From NCBI GenBank assembly GCA_005882115.1, contig VBEG01000026.1:1-60902 (forward strand): DNA of 60,902 nt, given 5' to 3'. Under the pieces are notes generated by a model. The model saw only the letters and a list, made by a program, of their open reading frames with translations, ran no database searches and was not told the origin of the DNA. Of this stretch, positions 15,787 through 24,923 are shown one piece after another. Every line of letters starts with the position of its first letter. Positions within the stretch are counted from its first letter, which is position 1. A program made the position numbers and the translations under genes. This DNA is from Chloroflexota bacterium (GTDB lineage: Bacteria; Chloroflexota; Dormibacteria; Dormibacterales; Dormibacteraceae).

Positions 15787-16674
15787 GTGCAGCAGCTGAT
15801 TCCGGCGTTTGGCTTCGGGCTTATCACCGCCTCGATCCTTGCAATCGCGGCGGTCGGGTTCACGCTGCAGTTCAGCGTCACCAACATCCTGAATCTTGCC
15901 TACGGGGACATCATGACCGCCTGCGCCTTTGCGGCCTATCTCGCCAACCATGCCGGTGTGAACATCTGGATCAGCCTCGTTGTGGGTGCGCTGTTCGGCG
16001 CCGTCTTCTCGATGCTGCTCAACCGCTTGGTGTATTTCGGTTTCGTTCGGAGAGGCACCAGGCTTTTCGGGATGATCATCGTCACGATTGCGGTGAGCCT
16101 CATCATCCAGAACCTGCTGCTGGCGATCTTCCGGCCGACCTTCTTCACCTACGAAGCGTCGCAAGGGCCGTCGTACCAACTGGGCTCGATGGTGTTCACC
16201 GCGAGCCAGCTGGCGATCATGGGGATCGCGGTGGTGGCCATGGTTTGCGTCCACCTCCTGCTGACGCAAACCCAGCTAGGCAAGGCGATGCGCGCGACCG
16301 CAACCAATCCTGGCCTTGCGCGCAGCTGTGGGATCCCCACCGACCAGGTAATCGACGCGGCCTGGCTCGTCTCCGGGGCCCTTTGCGGCATCGCGGGGGT
16401 GGCTCTCGTGCTGAACACGGCGACTTTCAGCGAAACGACCGGCGCCGCCTTCCTGGTGCCGATCATCGCATCGGCAGTGCTGGGTGGCATCGGCCAGCCG
16501 TATGGGGCGATGCTCGGCGCGCTCACCATCGGCATCGCCGGCGAGACGGCGGCGGCGCTCATGAGCCCGGCATATAAAGACGTTGTCGCATTCGTGATCC
16601 TGATCGTGGTCCTCCTCGTCCGCCCGCAGGGGATCCTGTCGGAGATCGCGGCGGCCAAGGAGGTGGCCGCGTGA
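15787..16674 (+). CDS. ABC transporter permease, LivH/UrtB-like
   Basis: 295 aa from GTG 15787 (MQQLIPAFGFGLITASILAIAAVGFTLQFSVTNILNLAYGDIMT). The FTLQFSVTNILNLAYGD stretch matches the conserved N-terminal region of LivH, and about eight hydrophobic helices follow. Near the C-terminus the family motif GGIGQPYGAMLGALTIGIAGE is present. It forms the inner-membrane pore with the LivM-like permease, whose GTG overlaps this stop by 4 bases. There are 75 non-coding bases between the binding-protein stop and this start. Confidence 0.9.
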   Translation: MQQLIPAFGFGLITASILAIAAVGFTLQFSVTNILNLAYGDIMTACAFAAYLANHAGVNIWISLVVGALFGAVFSMLLNRLVYFGFVRRGTRLFGMIIVTIAVSLIIQNLLLAIFRPTFFTYEASQGPSYQLGSMVFTASQLAIMGIAVVAMVCVHLLLTQTQLGKAMRATATNPGLARSCGIPTDQVIDAAWLVSGALCGIAGVALVLNTATFSETTGAAFLVPIIASAVLGGIGQPYGAMLGALTIGIAGETAAALMSPAYKDVVAFVILIVVLLVRPQGILSEIAAAKEVAA

Positions 16675-17654
16675 CCGACGCGATGCAGTTCTACATCTCG
16701 ACGCTGCTGATCTATCTCTTCATCGACATCATGGGCGTGCTCGGCCTGAACCTGCAGTTCGGAGTCGCAGGCATCATCAACTTCGCCTACATCGTCTTCG
16801 TCGGCGTCGGGGCGTACACGGCCGCGGTGGTGTCGCTCGGTCCCGACTATCCGGGCAACTTCCAGCACTACATGTTCGGCGCCAGCTGGCCTTTCCCCCT
16901 GCCCATCCTCGCGGGTGGCGTGGCCGCGGGCCTGCTGTCGCTGGTCGTCGGCGTGATCAGCCTGCGGCGCCTCCGCAGCGACTACCAGGCGATGGTGATG
17001 CTGGTCCTCTCGCTCATCGCCACGCTTGTCGCCTCGAACGCGACCGGCCTCGTCAACGGGCCCGCCGGGCTCGCCACGATTCCACAGCCGCTGTACGACC
17101 AGCTGGGCCTCAACCCTCTCGAGTACCAATGGGTGTACGCGGGCTGGTGCCTGTTCCTCACAGTGCTCGTTTTCCTGTTCGTCCGGGCGATCACGAGGTC
17201 TCCGCTCGGCCGGACCCTGAGAGCGATGCGCGACAACGAGCGGGCCGCCTCGGCGGTCGGCAAGAACGTGACGTTATTACGGCTGGTTATCTTCGTCGTC
17301 GGCGGGGTCATCGCCGGCATCAGCGGCGCGGTTTTCGCCGAGTTCATTCAGGCCTGGTCGCCGGGCTCGTGGCTGTATCCCGAGACGTTCGTCTTCCTGG
17401 CGGCGGTTCTGGTCGGTGGAGCGGCCAACAACTGGGGCGTCATTCTCGGCACCCTTCTGGTTCCTGTCGGCTTCCTGGAGGCGACCCGCTTTCTGCCGCC
17501 GATCTTCTACCAGGGATTCATCGAGGCGATGCAGTGGGTCTGCGTGGGGCTGCTGATCCTGCTGTTTTTGTGGTTCCGACCCAACGGCATCTTTCCCGAA
17601 AAACCTGGCCGGTTCAAGCCGCGCGCCACCGCACAGTCGAGGCCTGCCGAGTAG
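16671..17654 (+). CDS. ABC transporter permease, LivM/UrtC-like
   Basis: 327 aa from GTG 16671. Landmarks are LNLQFGVAGIINFAYIVFVGVGAYTAA near the N-terminus and the cytoplasmic coupling loop SPLGRTLRAMRDNERAASAVGKN (~residues 183-205), which is nearly invariant in LivM. It ends in a Pro/Arg-rich tail. It partners the LivH-like protein and is served by the LivG/LivF ATPases; the LivG ATG starts at the base after this stop codon. Ligand is unknown; see the operon context. Confidence 0.9.
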   Translation: MTDAMQFYISTLLIYLFIDIMGVLGLNLQFGVAGIINFAYIVFVGVGAYTAAVVSLGPDYPGNFQHYMFGASWPFPLPILAGGVAAGLLSLVVGVISLRRLRSDYQAMVMLVLSLIATLVASNATGLVNGPAGLATIPQPLYDQLGLNPLEYQWVYAGWCLFLTVLVFLFVRAITRSPLGRTLRAMRDNERAASAVGKNVTLLRLVIFVVGGVIAGISGAVFAEFIQAWSPGSWLYPETFVFLAAVLVGGAANNWGVILGTLLVPVGFLEATRFLPPIFYQGFIEAMQWVCVGLLILLFLWFRPNGIFPEKPGRFKPRATAQSRPAE

Positions 17655-18405
<751 letters not shown>

Positions 18406-18425
<20 letters not shown>

Positions 18426-19197
18426 CGAGACGGGCCGGCCGCCAGCGTATCTGCAGGTCGATGACCTGGCTGCCGGCTACGGAGCCTCGGTCATCGTCAA
18501 CGGCGCCTCTGCCGGCGTTGGGCACGGAGAGATCGTGACCATCGTCGGCCCCAACGGAGCCGGCAAGAGCACGTTCCTCAAAGCCATCGTGGGCATGATC
18601 CCGGCGCTGAGCGGCAAAGTGCGCCTTGGTGAGGAGGACGTCACCAACATGAAGGCGAACAACCTCGCCAAGCGCGGGCTCGGCTACGTGCCCCAGGTGA
18701 ACGACGTGTTCGAGACACTCTCGGTTCTCGACAACCTTGCGATCGGGGGCTACCTGTTGAGCAGACCCGGCGCTGCGAGGCGCATGGAGGCGGTGCTCGA
18801 GACTTTCCCCGCCCTCAAGACGATGCTGAAGCGAACTGCCAGCAAGCTCAGCGGCGGCGAGCGGAAGATGCTGGCGATCGCGAGGGTCCTGATGCTGGAG
18901 CCCCGCCTCCTCGTCCTCGACGAACCCACCTCCAACTTGAGCGCGGAGCTCTCGAGGATGCTTCTCGAGGAGCACGTTCGCCGCCTCGGAAAGGGCGGTA
19001 CCGCTCTTCTCATCGTCGAGCAGAAAGCACTCGCCGCCCTGACGATCTCCGACTGGGCGTACGTGATGGCGGCGGGGACGATGAAGGTCTCATCTGCCGC
19101 GAAGGACTTGTTGGCGCGAAAGGACATCGGCGAAGTCTTTCTCGGGCGCAGTACCGAGGGGCCGAACGTTCAACGGGCATCAGGCGGGATTTGTTAG
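18406..19197 (+). CDS. ABC transporter ATP-binding protein, LivF-like
   Basis: 263 aa from ATG 18406, chosen because GGAAG sits upstream; the open frame reaches further back only inside the LivG gene. Walker A GPNGAGKST, Q-loop LGYVPQVNDVFETLSV (the VPQ...F..L form typical of LivF), signature LSGGERKMLAIARVL, Walker B LLVLDEPTSNLS, switch His replaced by Gln in LIVEQKALAAL, which is normal for LivF. The first DUF1989 gene follows 11 bases after the stop, linking import to catabolism. Confidence 0.92.
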
Positions 19198-19208
19198 AGG
19201 AGAGCGAG

Positions 19209-19862
19209 ATGGAGACCGTCAACAGCAAGACTGTCCTCGACGTCGTCATGCCACCCAAGAGCGGCAAGGCGGTCGAGATGAAAAAGGGCCAGCGCATCCG
19301 CATCACCGATCTGGAGGGCAAGCAGGTATGCGATGTGGCGTTGTTTAACATGCTGAACCTGCGCGAGAAGCTCTCCACCTCCTACTCGCGCACGCGCTAT
19401 CCCATGAAGGTGACCGGGGATTACATTCCGCGTGACCATCTAACCGAAGGCGACACGCTCATGTCCACGTTGTGCCGACCCATGATGACCATCGTCAAGG
19501 AGACGGCCAAGATCAAGGGCGTGCATGACACGCACCACCGGATGTGCAATCGCTACCTGTACGAGTCAAACGGGTACGGGCCGCGCGACGGATGCCAGGA
19601 GCAGATCGCCGCGGCCGTTGCGCCGTACGGCATCGCATCCGAGGACCTGCCGGACACGTTCGACCTGAACATGAATTTCAAGCATGACTGCGACAACCAC
19701 CGTTGGTGGATCAAAGAGCCGGTCAACGAGCCCGGCGATTACGTCGAGATGCGGGCCGAGATGGACGTGCTGGTCGGGCTCTCGAACTGCCCGCTCGACG
19801 TGATGGTGCCGTGCAACGCGTTCAAGTGCACCCCGCTGCGCGTGCAGGTGTTCGAGGCCTGA
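19209..19862 (+). CDS. DUF1989 / urea-carboxylase-associated family protein, first of a pair
   Basis: 217 aa from ATG 19209 preceded by GAGGAGAGCGAG. The DUF1989 core starts at KSGKAVEMKKGQRIRITDLEGKQVCDVALFN. Probable metal ligands lie in DTHHRMCNRYLYES and the HDCDNHRWW segment, and the C-terminal NCPLDVMVPCNAFKCTPLRV motif is diagnostic. Characterised pairs of this family (UAAP1/UAAP2, CgdA/CgdB) form a heterodimeric deiminase acting on carboxyguanidine beside guanidine carboxylase. No carboxylase gene lies in this window, so the substrate here is probably a different guanidino or ureido compound. It is cotranscribed with the importer, an SDR and the second DUF1989 gene. Confidence 0.85.
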   Translation: METVNSKTVLDVVMPPKSGKAVEMKKGQRIRITDLEGKQVCDVALFNMLNLREKLSTSYSRTRYPMKVTGDYIPRDHLTEGDTLMSTLCRPMMTIVKETAKIKGVHDTHHRMCNRYLYESNGYGPRDGCQEQIAAAVAPYGIASEDLPDTFDLNMNFKHDCDNHRWWIKEPVNEPGDYVEMRAEMDVLVGLSNCPLDVMVPCNAFKCTPLRVQVFEA

Positions 19863-19866
19863 CGTC

Positions 19867-20664
19867 ATGGATCTTGGATTGACCGGCAAGATCGCGTTCG
19901 TGACAGGTGCCAGCAAAGGCATCGGTAGGGCGGTCGCCGAGCAGCTCGCCTCAGAGGGCGCCGACATCGTGATCACGGCGAGGACGGCGGGGCCGTTGGC
20001 GCAGGTCGCAAGCGATATCGCCGCCAGGACCGGGCGGACCATCGTCGCGCTCGCCGGTGACATGAGCAAAGCCGAGGACGTAGACCGCTGCGTGAAGGAG
20101 ACCCTGGGACGCTTCGGCCATATCGACATCCTCGTCACCTGCGCGGGTAGCTCCCCGGGCGGTCTGCTCGAAGAGCTCACCGAAGAGCACTGGCTCTCGA
20201 GCCTCAACTTGAAGTTCATGGGTTACGTCCGTTCGGTACGCGCGGTCATCCCCCACATGCGCGAGCGTGGGGAAGGGGCGATCGTTCTGGTGGTCGGCAA
20301 CGACGGCTTGAAACCGAGCTACTGGGAGATGACGGCGGGCGTGGCCAACGCCGCCGACATCAACTTCGCCTCTTCCGTCGCCGAGCAGTACGGCCGCTAT
20401 GGCGTCCGCATCAATACAGTCAATCCCGGCCCCGTCAACACTGACCGCTGGGACGGTCTCGAGAAGGCCTTTGCCCGCGACAAGAAGGTGGACCAGGTCC
20501 GCGCACACGAGCTTGCGATCTCGTCAATCCCGCTGAACCGAATCTGCGAGCCGCAGGAGGTGGCGTCCCTGGTCACTTTCCTGGTGTCGCCGAGGGCCTA
20601 CTTCATCAACGGCGCGCACATTCCAATCGACGGCGCCCAGCGCAAGGCCCTGATGGACGTTTGA
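19867..20664 (+). CDS. SDR-family protein without the usual YxxxK catalytic pair
   Basis: 265 aa. Rossmann fold with TGASKGIGRAV (NAD(P) site), DMSKAEDVDR and TCAGSSPGG (NAG replaced by CAG). At the position where classical SDRs have Y-x-x-x-K, the sequence reads SYWEMTAGVANAADINF, with no Lys four residues after a Tyr. The later RINTVNPGPVNTDRW loop is normal. A recognised SDR subset has this EMTAG pattern, so the enzyme may use another mechanism. Sandwiched between the two DUF1989 genes (4-base gap before, 1-base overlap after), it is very likely part of the same pathway, but its substrate is unknown. Confidence 0.8.
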   Translation: MDLGLTGKIAFVTGASKGIGRAVAEQLASEGADIVITARTAGPLAQVASDIAARTGRTIVALAGDMSKAEDVDRCVKETLGRFGHIDILVTCAGSSPGGLLEELTEEHWLSSLNLKFMGYVRSVRAVIPHMRERGEGAIVLVVGNDGLKPSYWEMTAGVANAADINFASSVAEQYGRYGVRINTVNPGPVNTDRWDGLEKAFARDKKVDQVRAHELAISSIPLNRICEPQEVASLVTFLVSPRAYFINGAHIPIDGAQRKALMDV

Positions 20665-21263
20665 TGGGAAACGTGACCGAGGTCCGCATTCCTGCGGCCG
20701 AGGGTCGCGCCTTTCGCGTGCCCAATGGCGCCCTGCTGGAGATCGTCGACGTCGAAGGCCAGCAGGTGGCGGATTTCATATCGATCATCGAAAACGATCC
20801 CAAGGAGTGGCTTTCGGCCACCCACACCCGATCGACCACGCTGCGACTGAACTTGAAAGTTGGCGACCGCCTCCAGACCAATTGGCGGCGCGACATGTAC
20901 GAGGTTGTCAGCGACGACGTCGGCATGCACGACCTGATCACATCCATGTGCGACGCCCGCCGCTACCGGATCGATTACGGCGTGGAGAACCATCGGAGCT
21001 GCCGCACCAACTTCACGGAAGCGCTCGCACCATGGCGATACGACGAGTGGCAGATACCTGACGTGATCAACATCTTCCAGAACGCGCCGATCCATGCCGA
21101 CCGCACGTTCGGCAACGAGATCCCTACGAGCAAGCCTGGCGACAAGATTATTTTGCGGGCTCTCGTGGACGGGATCGTCGCGGGCATCTCGGCGTGTCCG
21201 CAGGACCTGAATCCGTGCAACGGATTCCATCCCAGCCCGATCCTGGCCAGGATCCTTACCTAG
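20664..21263 (+). CDS. DUF1989 / urea-carboxylase-associated family protein, second of a pair
   Basis: 199 aa from ATG 20664, sharing one base with the SDR stop. The N-terminal EGRAFRVPNGALLEIVDVEGQQVADFISI and the C-terminal SACPQDLNPCNGFHPSP match the family; Cys/His residues lie in TSMCDARRYRIDYGVENHRSC. It differs clearly from the first copy, as expected for unlike subunits of a heterodimer (UAAP1/UAAP2, CgdA/CgdB). It ends an eight-gene operon and overlaps the tail of the convergent AMP-dependent ligase by 8 bases. Confidence 0.85.
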   Translation: MGNVTEVRIPAAEGRAFRVPNGALLEIVDVEGQQVADFISIIENDPKEWLSATHTRSTTLRLNLKVGDRLQTNWRRDMYEVVSDDVGMHDLITSMCDARRYRIDYGVENHRSCRTNFTEALAPWRYDEWQIPDVINIFQNAPIHADRTFGNEIPTSKPGDKIILRALVDGIVAGISACPQDLNPCNGFHPSPILARILT

Positions 21264-22860
21264 CCTCGGGACTCCCGGCCGATGCTCGCAGCTTGCGCCG
21301 GTCGACCTTGCCGGCCCGGTTATGGGGAAGCGCATGCAGACTGAAAACCTGCTTGGGGCACTTGTACGCGGCGAGCATCGAGCGAGCGTGAGCGATGAGC
21401 GCGTCCGCGTCGAGGGCATGGCCCGGTTCGAGCACCACCCAGGCGGTCACCTGCTCGCCCCACCTTTCGTCCGTGATCCCGGCGACTGCGGCCTCTTCGA
21501 CGCTCGGGTGCTTCTCGAGGACGATCTCGACCTCGCGCGGAAATACGTTCATCCCTCCGCTGACGATCACCTCCTTGCTCCGGCCTCGGATGACCAGGTG
21601 GCCGGAGGCACTGTCGAGTCCCCCAATGTCGCCGGTGCGGAACCATCCCTCGGCTGCAAACGCCGCCGCGGTGGCTTCGACATCGCCCCAGTAACCGCCG
21701 AAGACCTGCGGCCCGCGAAGCTGGATCTCCCCGTCGGCGCCGGCTTCCACCTCGGCGCCGTCCTCGCCCGCAAGACGGACCTCGAGCCCAGGCAGCGGGA
21801 CCCCGATGGTTCCCGAAAGTCCGAGCTCTCGAGGCTCGTGGTACACGTGCGAGGTGTCGAGGCCGCTCTCAGTGGTGCCGTAACGAACAAGCGGGATTCT
21901 GCCCAGCAGCTGCGCAGCGCCTGTCGCCAAATGCTCGCTCAGCGGCGCCGACCCGCTGATGGCGAGCCTCAGGTCTTTGGCGGCTGCCGGCAAAGCCTCG
22001 TCCGCGATCACCAGGCGCTGGTACAGAGTGGGGACGGCAAACAGAACCGTGGCGCGCGAATCGGTGACCGTGCGGAGCAGGCCGGCTGGGGTGAAATGGG
22101 GAAGCAGATGCAGACTGGAGCCTGCGATGAGCGTCGCATGGAGCCCGCCCAGGCCGTGCTGGTGGAAGAGCGGCAGGGCGTGCACGAGGACGTCGTCGTG
22201 GGACCAGCGCCACGCGGCCATCGCAGTCCGGATCGAAGCCAGCAGGTTGCGGTGCGTGAGTGGTACACCCTTCGGGCGCCCGGTGGTACCGGAGGTGAAA
22301 GCAAGGACCGCAATCGCGCCAGGTTGCACGCGGTCCATGACGATGTCGGTTTTATGGGTGAGCAGCTCCGCCACGGCGGTCACCAAAACCAGGCGGTGCC
22401 GCCTCGCAACCTCAGCCAGGGTGCCCGCAACGTCGCCCCACGCCACGGCGAGCCTGGCGCCGGATGCGCCGATCAGCTCATCGAGCTCGGCGGCGGTGTA
22501 CGCAGGGTTGGCGAGCACGGCCACGCCGCCTGCCCGCAGCGTTCCCAGGTAGCACGCCGCCCAGTCCAGTGAAGCCGCGCCGGCGATCAGGACGCGGTCA
22601 CCCGGAGCGATATGGGCGGCGAGCCAGCCGGCGGCAAGCGAGGCTCTGTCGTCGAGCGCGCCATGGGTGAGCTCAACCCCGTCGATGCTGATGGCCGGCC
22701 GTACGGGCTCGCGGAGCGCCACGCCGTGGGCGAGGCCGTGAATGGTCGCCTCGCCCAGACCAGCCACGAATTCCTCGTGATCCGGGATTTCAGGCAGATG
22801 GCGGCTCCAGCCGGCGCGACTCCACTCGCGCCACGACCACGTTCGCGAAGAGGCCATCAT
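21256..22860 (-). CDS. AMP-forming acyl-CoA synthetase / ligase
   Basis: 534 aa from ATG 22860 (another ATG follows directly, and the frame extends upstream without a ribosome site). ANL-superfamily landmarks are A3 TSGTTGRPKGV, A5 YGTTESG, A7 GWFRTGDIGG and the A10 catalytic Lys in NRAGKVDRRKL. Such enzymes activate carboxylic acids to acyl-AMP and then CoA thioesters; the Gly-rich, His-containing ALPLFHQHGLGG is typical of malonyl-CoA synthetase-like and medium-chain groups. The GTTES rather than YGMTE variant does not fix the substrate. It is divergent from an alpha/beta hydrolase and may activate the acid left after nitrogen removal. Confidence 0.85.
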   Translation of the reverse strand: MMASSRTWSWREWSRAGWSRHLPEIPDHEEFVAGLGEATIHGLAHGVALREPVRPAISIDGVELTHGALDDRASLAAGWLAAHIAPGDRVLIAGAASLDWAACYLGTLRAGGVAVLANPAYTAAELDELIGASGARLAVAWGDVAGTLAEVARRHRLVLVTAVAELLTHKTDIVMDRVQPGAIAVLAFTSGTTGRPKGVPLTHRNLLASIRTAMAAWRWSHDDVLVHALPLFHQHGLGGLHATLIAGSSLHLLPHFTPAGLLRTVTDSRATVLFAVPTLYQRLVIADEALPAAAKDLRLAISGSAPLSEHLATGAAQLLGRIPLVRYGTTESGLDTSHVYHEPRELGLSGTIGVPLPGLEVRLAGEDGAEVEAGADGEIQLRGPQVFGGYWGDVEATAAAFAAEGWFRTGDIGGLDSASGHLVIRGRSKEVIVSGGMNVFPREVEIVLEKHPSVEEAAVAGITDERWGEQVTAWVVLEPGHALDADALIAHARSMLAAYKCPKQVFSLHALPHNRAGKVDRRKLRASAGSPEAR

Positions 22861-22886
22861 CACATCATGGGTTGGGGGCGCTCGAA

Positions 22887-23771
22887 ATGAAGGCGCCAAC
22901 ATCCGACGGCATCGAGCTCTACTACGAGGAAGAGGGCCGAGGCTTCCCACTGCTGTTCATCCACGAGTTCGCGGGCGATCACCGCAGCTGGGCGCCCCAG
23001 GTGCGTCATTTCTCTCGTACGTATCGCTGCATCACCTACTCGGCGCGCGGCTATCCACCCTCGGACGTCCCGGCGGACGCGGCGGCCTACTCCCAAAAAC
23101 GTGCTGTCGACGACACCGTCGCAGTCCTTGACGCGGCCGGTGCCAGGCACGCACATGTCGTCGGCTTCTCGATGGGCGGGTTCGCTGCACTGCACCTGGT
23201 CCTGGGCCATCCGGACCGCACTCGATCTGCGGTGATCGCAGGCGTGGGGTTCGGCTCGCAGCCGGAGAAACGCGAGCAGTTCCGCCGGGAGAGCCATGCC
23301 ATCGCGGATGCGTTCCAGTCGCAGGGCTCGGTCAGGGTGGCCGAGACCTATGCAGTCGGACCTGGTCGCGTGCAGCTCCAGAACAAGAGCCCTGGAGCGT
23401 GGCGTGAGTTCGCCGACGCGCTCGCTCAGCACGACGCCACCGGCGCCGCGCTCACCATGCGCGGCGTCCAAGCCGGGCGCCCTTCGCTGTACGACCTTCG
23501 AGATGAGCTGCGAGCCATCACCACGCCGGTCCTGATCATCGCGGGCGACGAGGACGAGGGCAGCCTCGAGCCGTCGCTCATGCTGAAGCGCACGATCCCG
23601 ACCTCGGGCCTGGTCATCCTCCCGCGCACCGGCCATACCGCCAACCTGGAAGATCCCGACGCGTTCAACGACCCGGTCGGCCGGTTCCTGGCCGCGGTGG
23701 AGGATGACGTGTGGCGGGCGCGTGATCCACGCTCGGTGTCGGGTTCCATCACCGGCGTGACAACCCCATAG
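22887..23771 (+). CDS. Alpha/beta-fold hydrolase
   Basis: 294 aa from ATG 22887. Nucleophile elbow VVGFSMGGFAALHL (Ser in GFSMG, about residue 95), oxyanion region LLFIHEFAGDHRSW with the HxF variant of HGxG, Asp in IIAGDEDEGSLE, and C-terminal His in LPRTGHTANLEDPDAFN. Secondary structure fits the epoxide-hydrolase/esterase-type family. RutD, the alpha/beta hydrolase of the Rut pyrimidine pathway, is a distant functional parallel given the LLM and RidA genes nearby; that is inference only. It is transcribed away from the ligase gene and ends 16 bases from the convergent MFS gene. Confidence 0.85.
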   Translation: MKAPTSDGIELYYEEEGRGFPLLFIHEFAGDHRSWAPQVRHFSRTYRCITYSARGYPPSDVPADAAAYSQKRAVDDTVAVLDAAGARHAHVVGFSMGGFAALHLVLGHPDRTRSAVIAGVGFGSQPEKREQFRRESHAIADAFQSQGSVRVAETYAVGPGRVQLQNKSPGAWREFADALAQHDATGAALTMRGVQAGRPSLYDLRDELRAITTPVLIIAGDEDEGSLEPSLMLKRTIPTSGLVILPRTGHTANLEDPDAFNDPVGRFLAAVEDDVWRARDPRSVSGSITGVTTP

Positions 23772-23787
23772 GTGTCCTGACGCACCG

Positions 23788-24900
23788 CTAACGCTCGACG
23801 ACCTGCGGGCGCGCTGCCATGAGCCCGGTCGCCAGCTGGGCGCCGGCGATCGCGATCGTCGCGATGACCGGCAGCTCCCACCCGCCCCTTACCGAGTGCA
23901 GCAGTCCCGCCATCAGCGGACCTGGCGCGGAGATCATGTAGCCGATTCCCTGGGCCATGCTGGACAACCGAGCCGCGACCACCGCGTCCTTCGCGCGCGA
24001 TGCGATGAGCAGCAACGTCACGCTGAACGTCCCGCCGGTGCCGATGCCAAGGAGCATCGCCCAGATGAGTGCGAGCTGGCCCGGGGCGATCAACACACCG
24101 AGCAGGCCGGCTATCGTCAGGACGGCGGTGCAGGCAACCGCGAACTGTGGCCTGCCGAATCGGTTCGCGACAAGCGGCGCGACGAAGTTTCCAAGGATGC
24201 CCACCGCTGTCATCACCGCCAGCACTGCCCCTGCGGCTGTCGGGCTGGCGCCGCGATCGCGGTAGATCGTCGGCAGCCACGAGAGCAGCGTGTAGAAAAG
24301 GGCCGACTGCAGCCCGAAGAAAACCGTGATCTGCCACGCCGCAGAGCTTCTGAGCACGCCGATGCTGGCCCCGGCCGCGGGACCCCTGGGCCGCGGGACA
24401 CGGACCTGGGGCAGCCACAGCACGAAAGCCATGGCCGCCGGGATGGTCCAGATCGCGAGGGCCAGCGCCACCGATCCACCCAACACGTGCACCAAGGGCA
24501 CCGTGAAGCCCGCGGCCAGGCCGGCTCCGATGGACAACGCCATCGTGTAAGCGGCCGTCATGTCACCCATCTGTCGTGGGAATCGACGGCGCAGAACGCT
24601 CGGCATCATCACGTTCATCACCGCGACCGCGAGGGAGCAGACGAGCGTGCCCGCGAACAATGAAAAGGTTGGCCACCAGGGCCGGAGCGCGAGCCCGGCG
24701 CACAGCGCTGCGCACGCGATGAGGAGGCCTCTCTCTTCACCCAGACGTGCTGACAGTGGCGGACCGGCGAAGGCGGCGAGGCTGAAACAGATCACGGGGA
24801 TGGTGACCAGCAGCGAGCGCCCGAAATCATCAAGCGGCAGGTCGCGCAGTACCGGGGGGATCTCGCCGACGGCGATGCGAAGGTTGAGCGCCAGCAGCAC
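23788..24900 (-). CDS. MFS transporter, CynX/NimT family
   Basis: 370 aa from GTG 24900, about 12 hydrophobic helices. The opening LLALNLRIAVGEIPPVLRDL is the first helix of the CynX/NimT (cyanate / 2-nitroimidazole) subgroup (LNLRPA..S.GPLL). No in-frame ATG, GTG or TTG lies further upstream, so the N-terminus is about 15-25 residues shorter than usual unless a rare start is used. The gene follows the molybdenum hydroxylase stop by 23 bases and is presumably cotranscribed. It may import or export the substrate or product of that enzyme. Confidence 0.8.
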   Translation of the reverse strand: MLLALNLRIAVGEIPPVLRDLPLDDFGRSLLVTIPVICFSLAAFAGPPLSARLGEERGLLIACAALCAGLALRPWWPTFSLFAGTLVCSLAVAVMNVMMPSVLRRRFPRQMGDMTAAYTMALSIGAGLAAGFTVPLVHVLGGSVALALAIWTIPAAMAFVLWLPQVRVPRPRGPAAGASIGVLRSSAAWQITVFFGLQSALFYTLLSWLPTIYRDRGASPTAAGAVLAVMTAVGILGNFVAPLVANRFGRPQFAVACTAVLTIAGLLGVLIAPGQLALIWAMLLGIGTGGTFSVTLLLIASRAKDAVVAARLSSMAQGIGYMISAPGPLMAGLLHSVRGGWELPVIATIAIAGAQLATGLMAARPQVVER

Positions 24901-24923
24901 GATGCCGGCCTCGGTCAGCCGCT

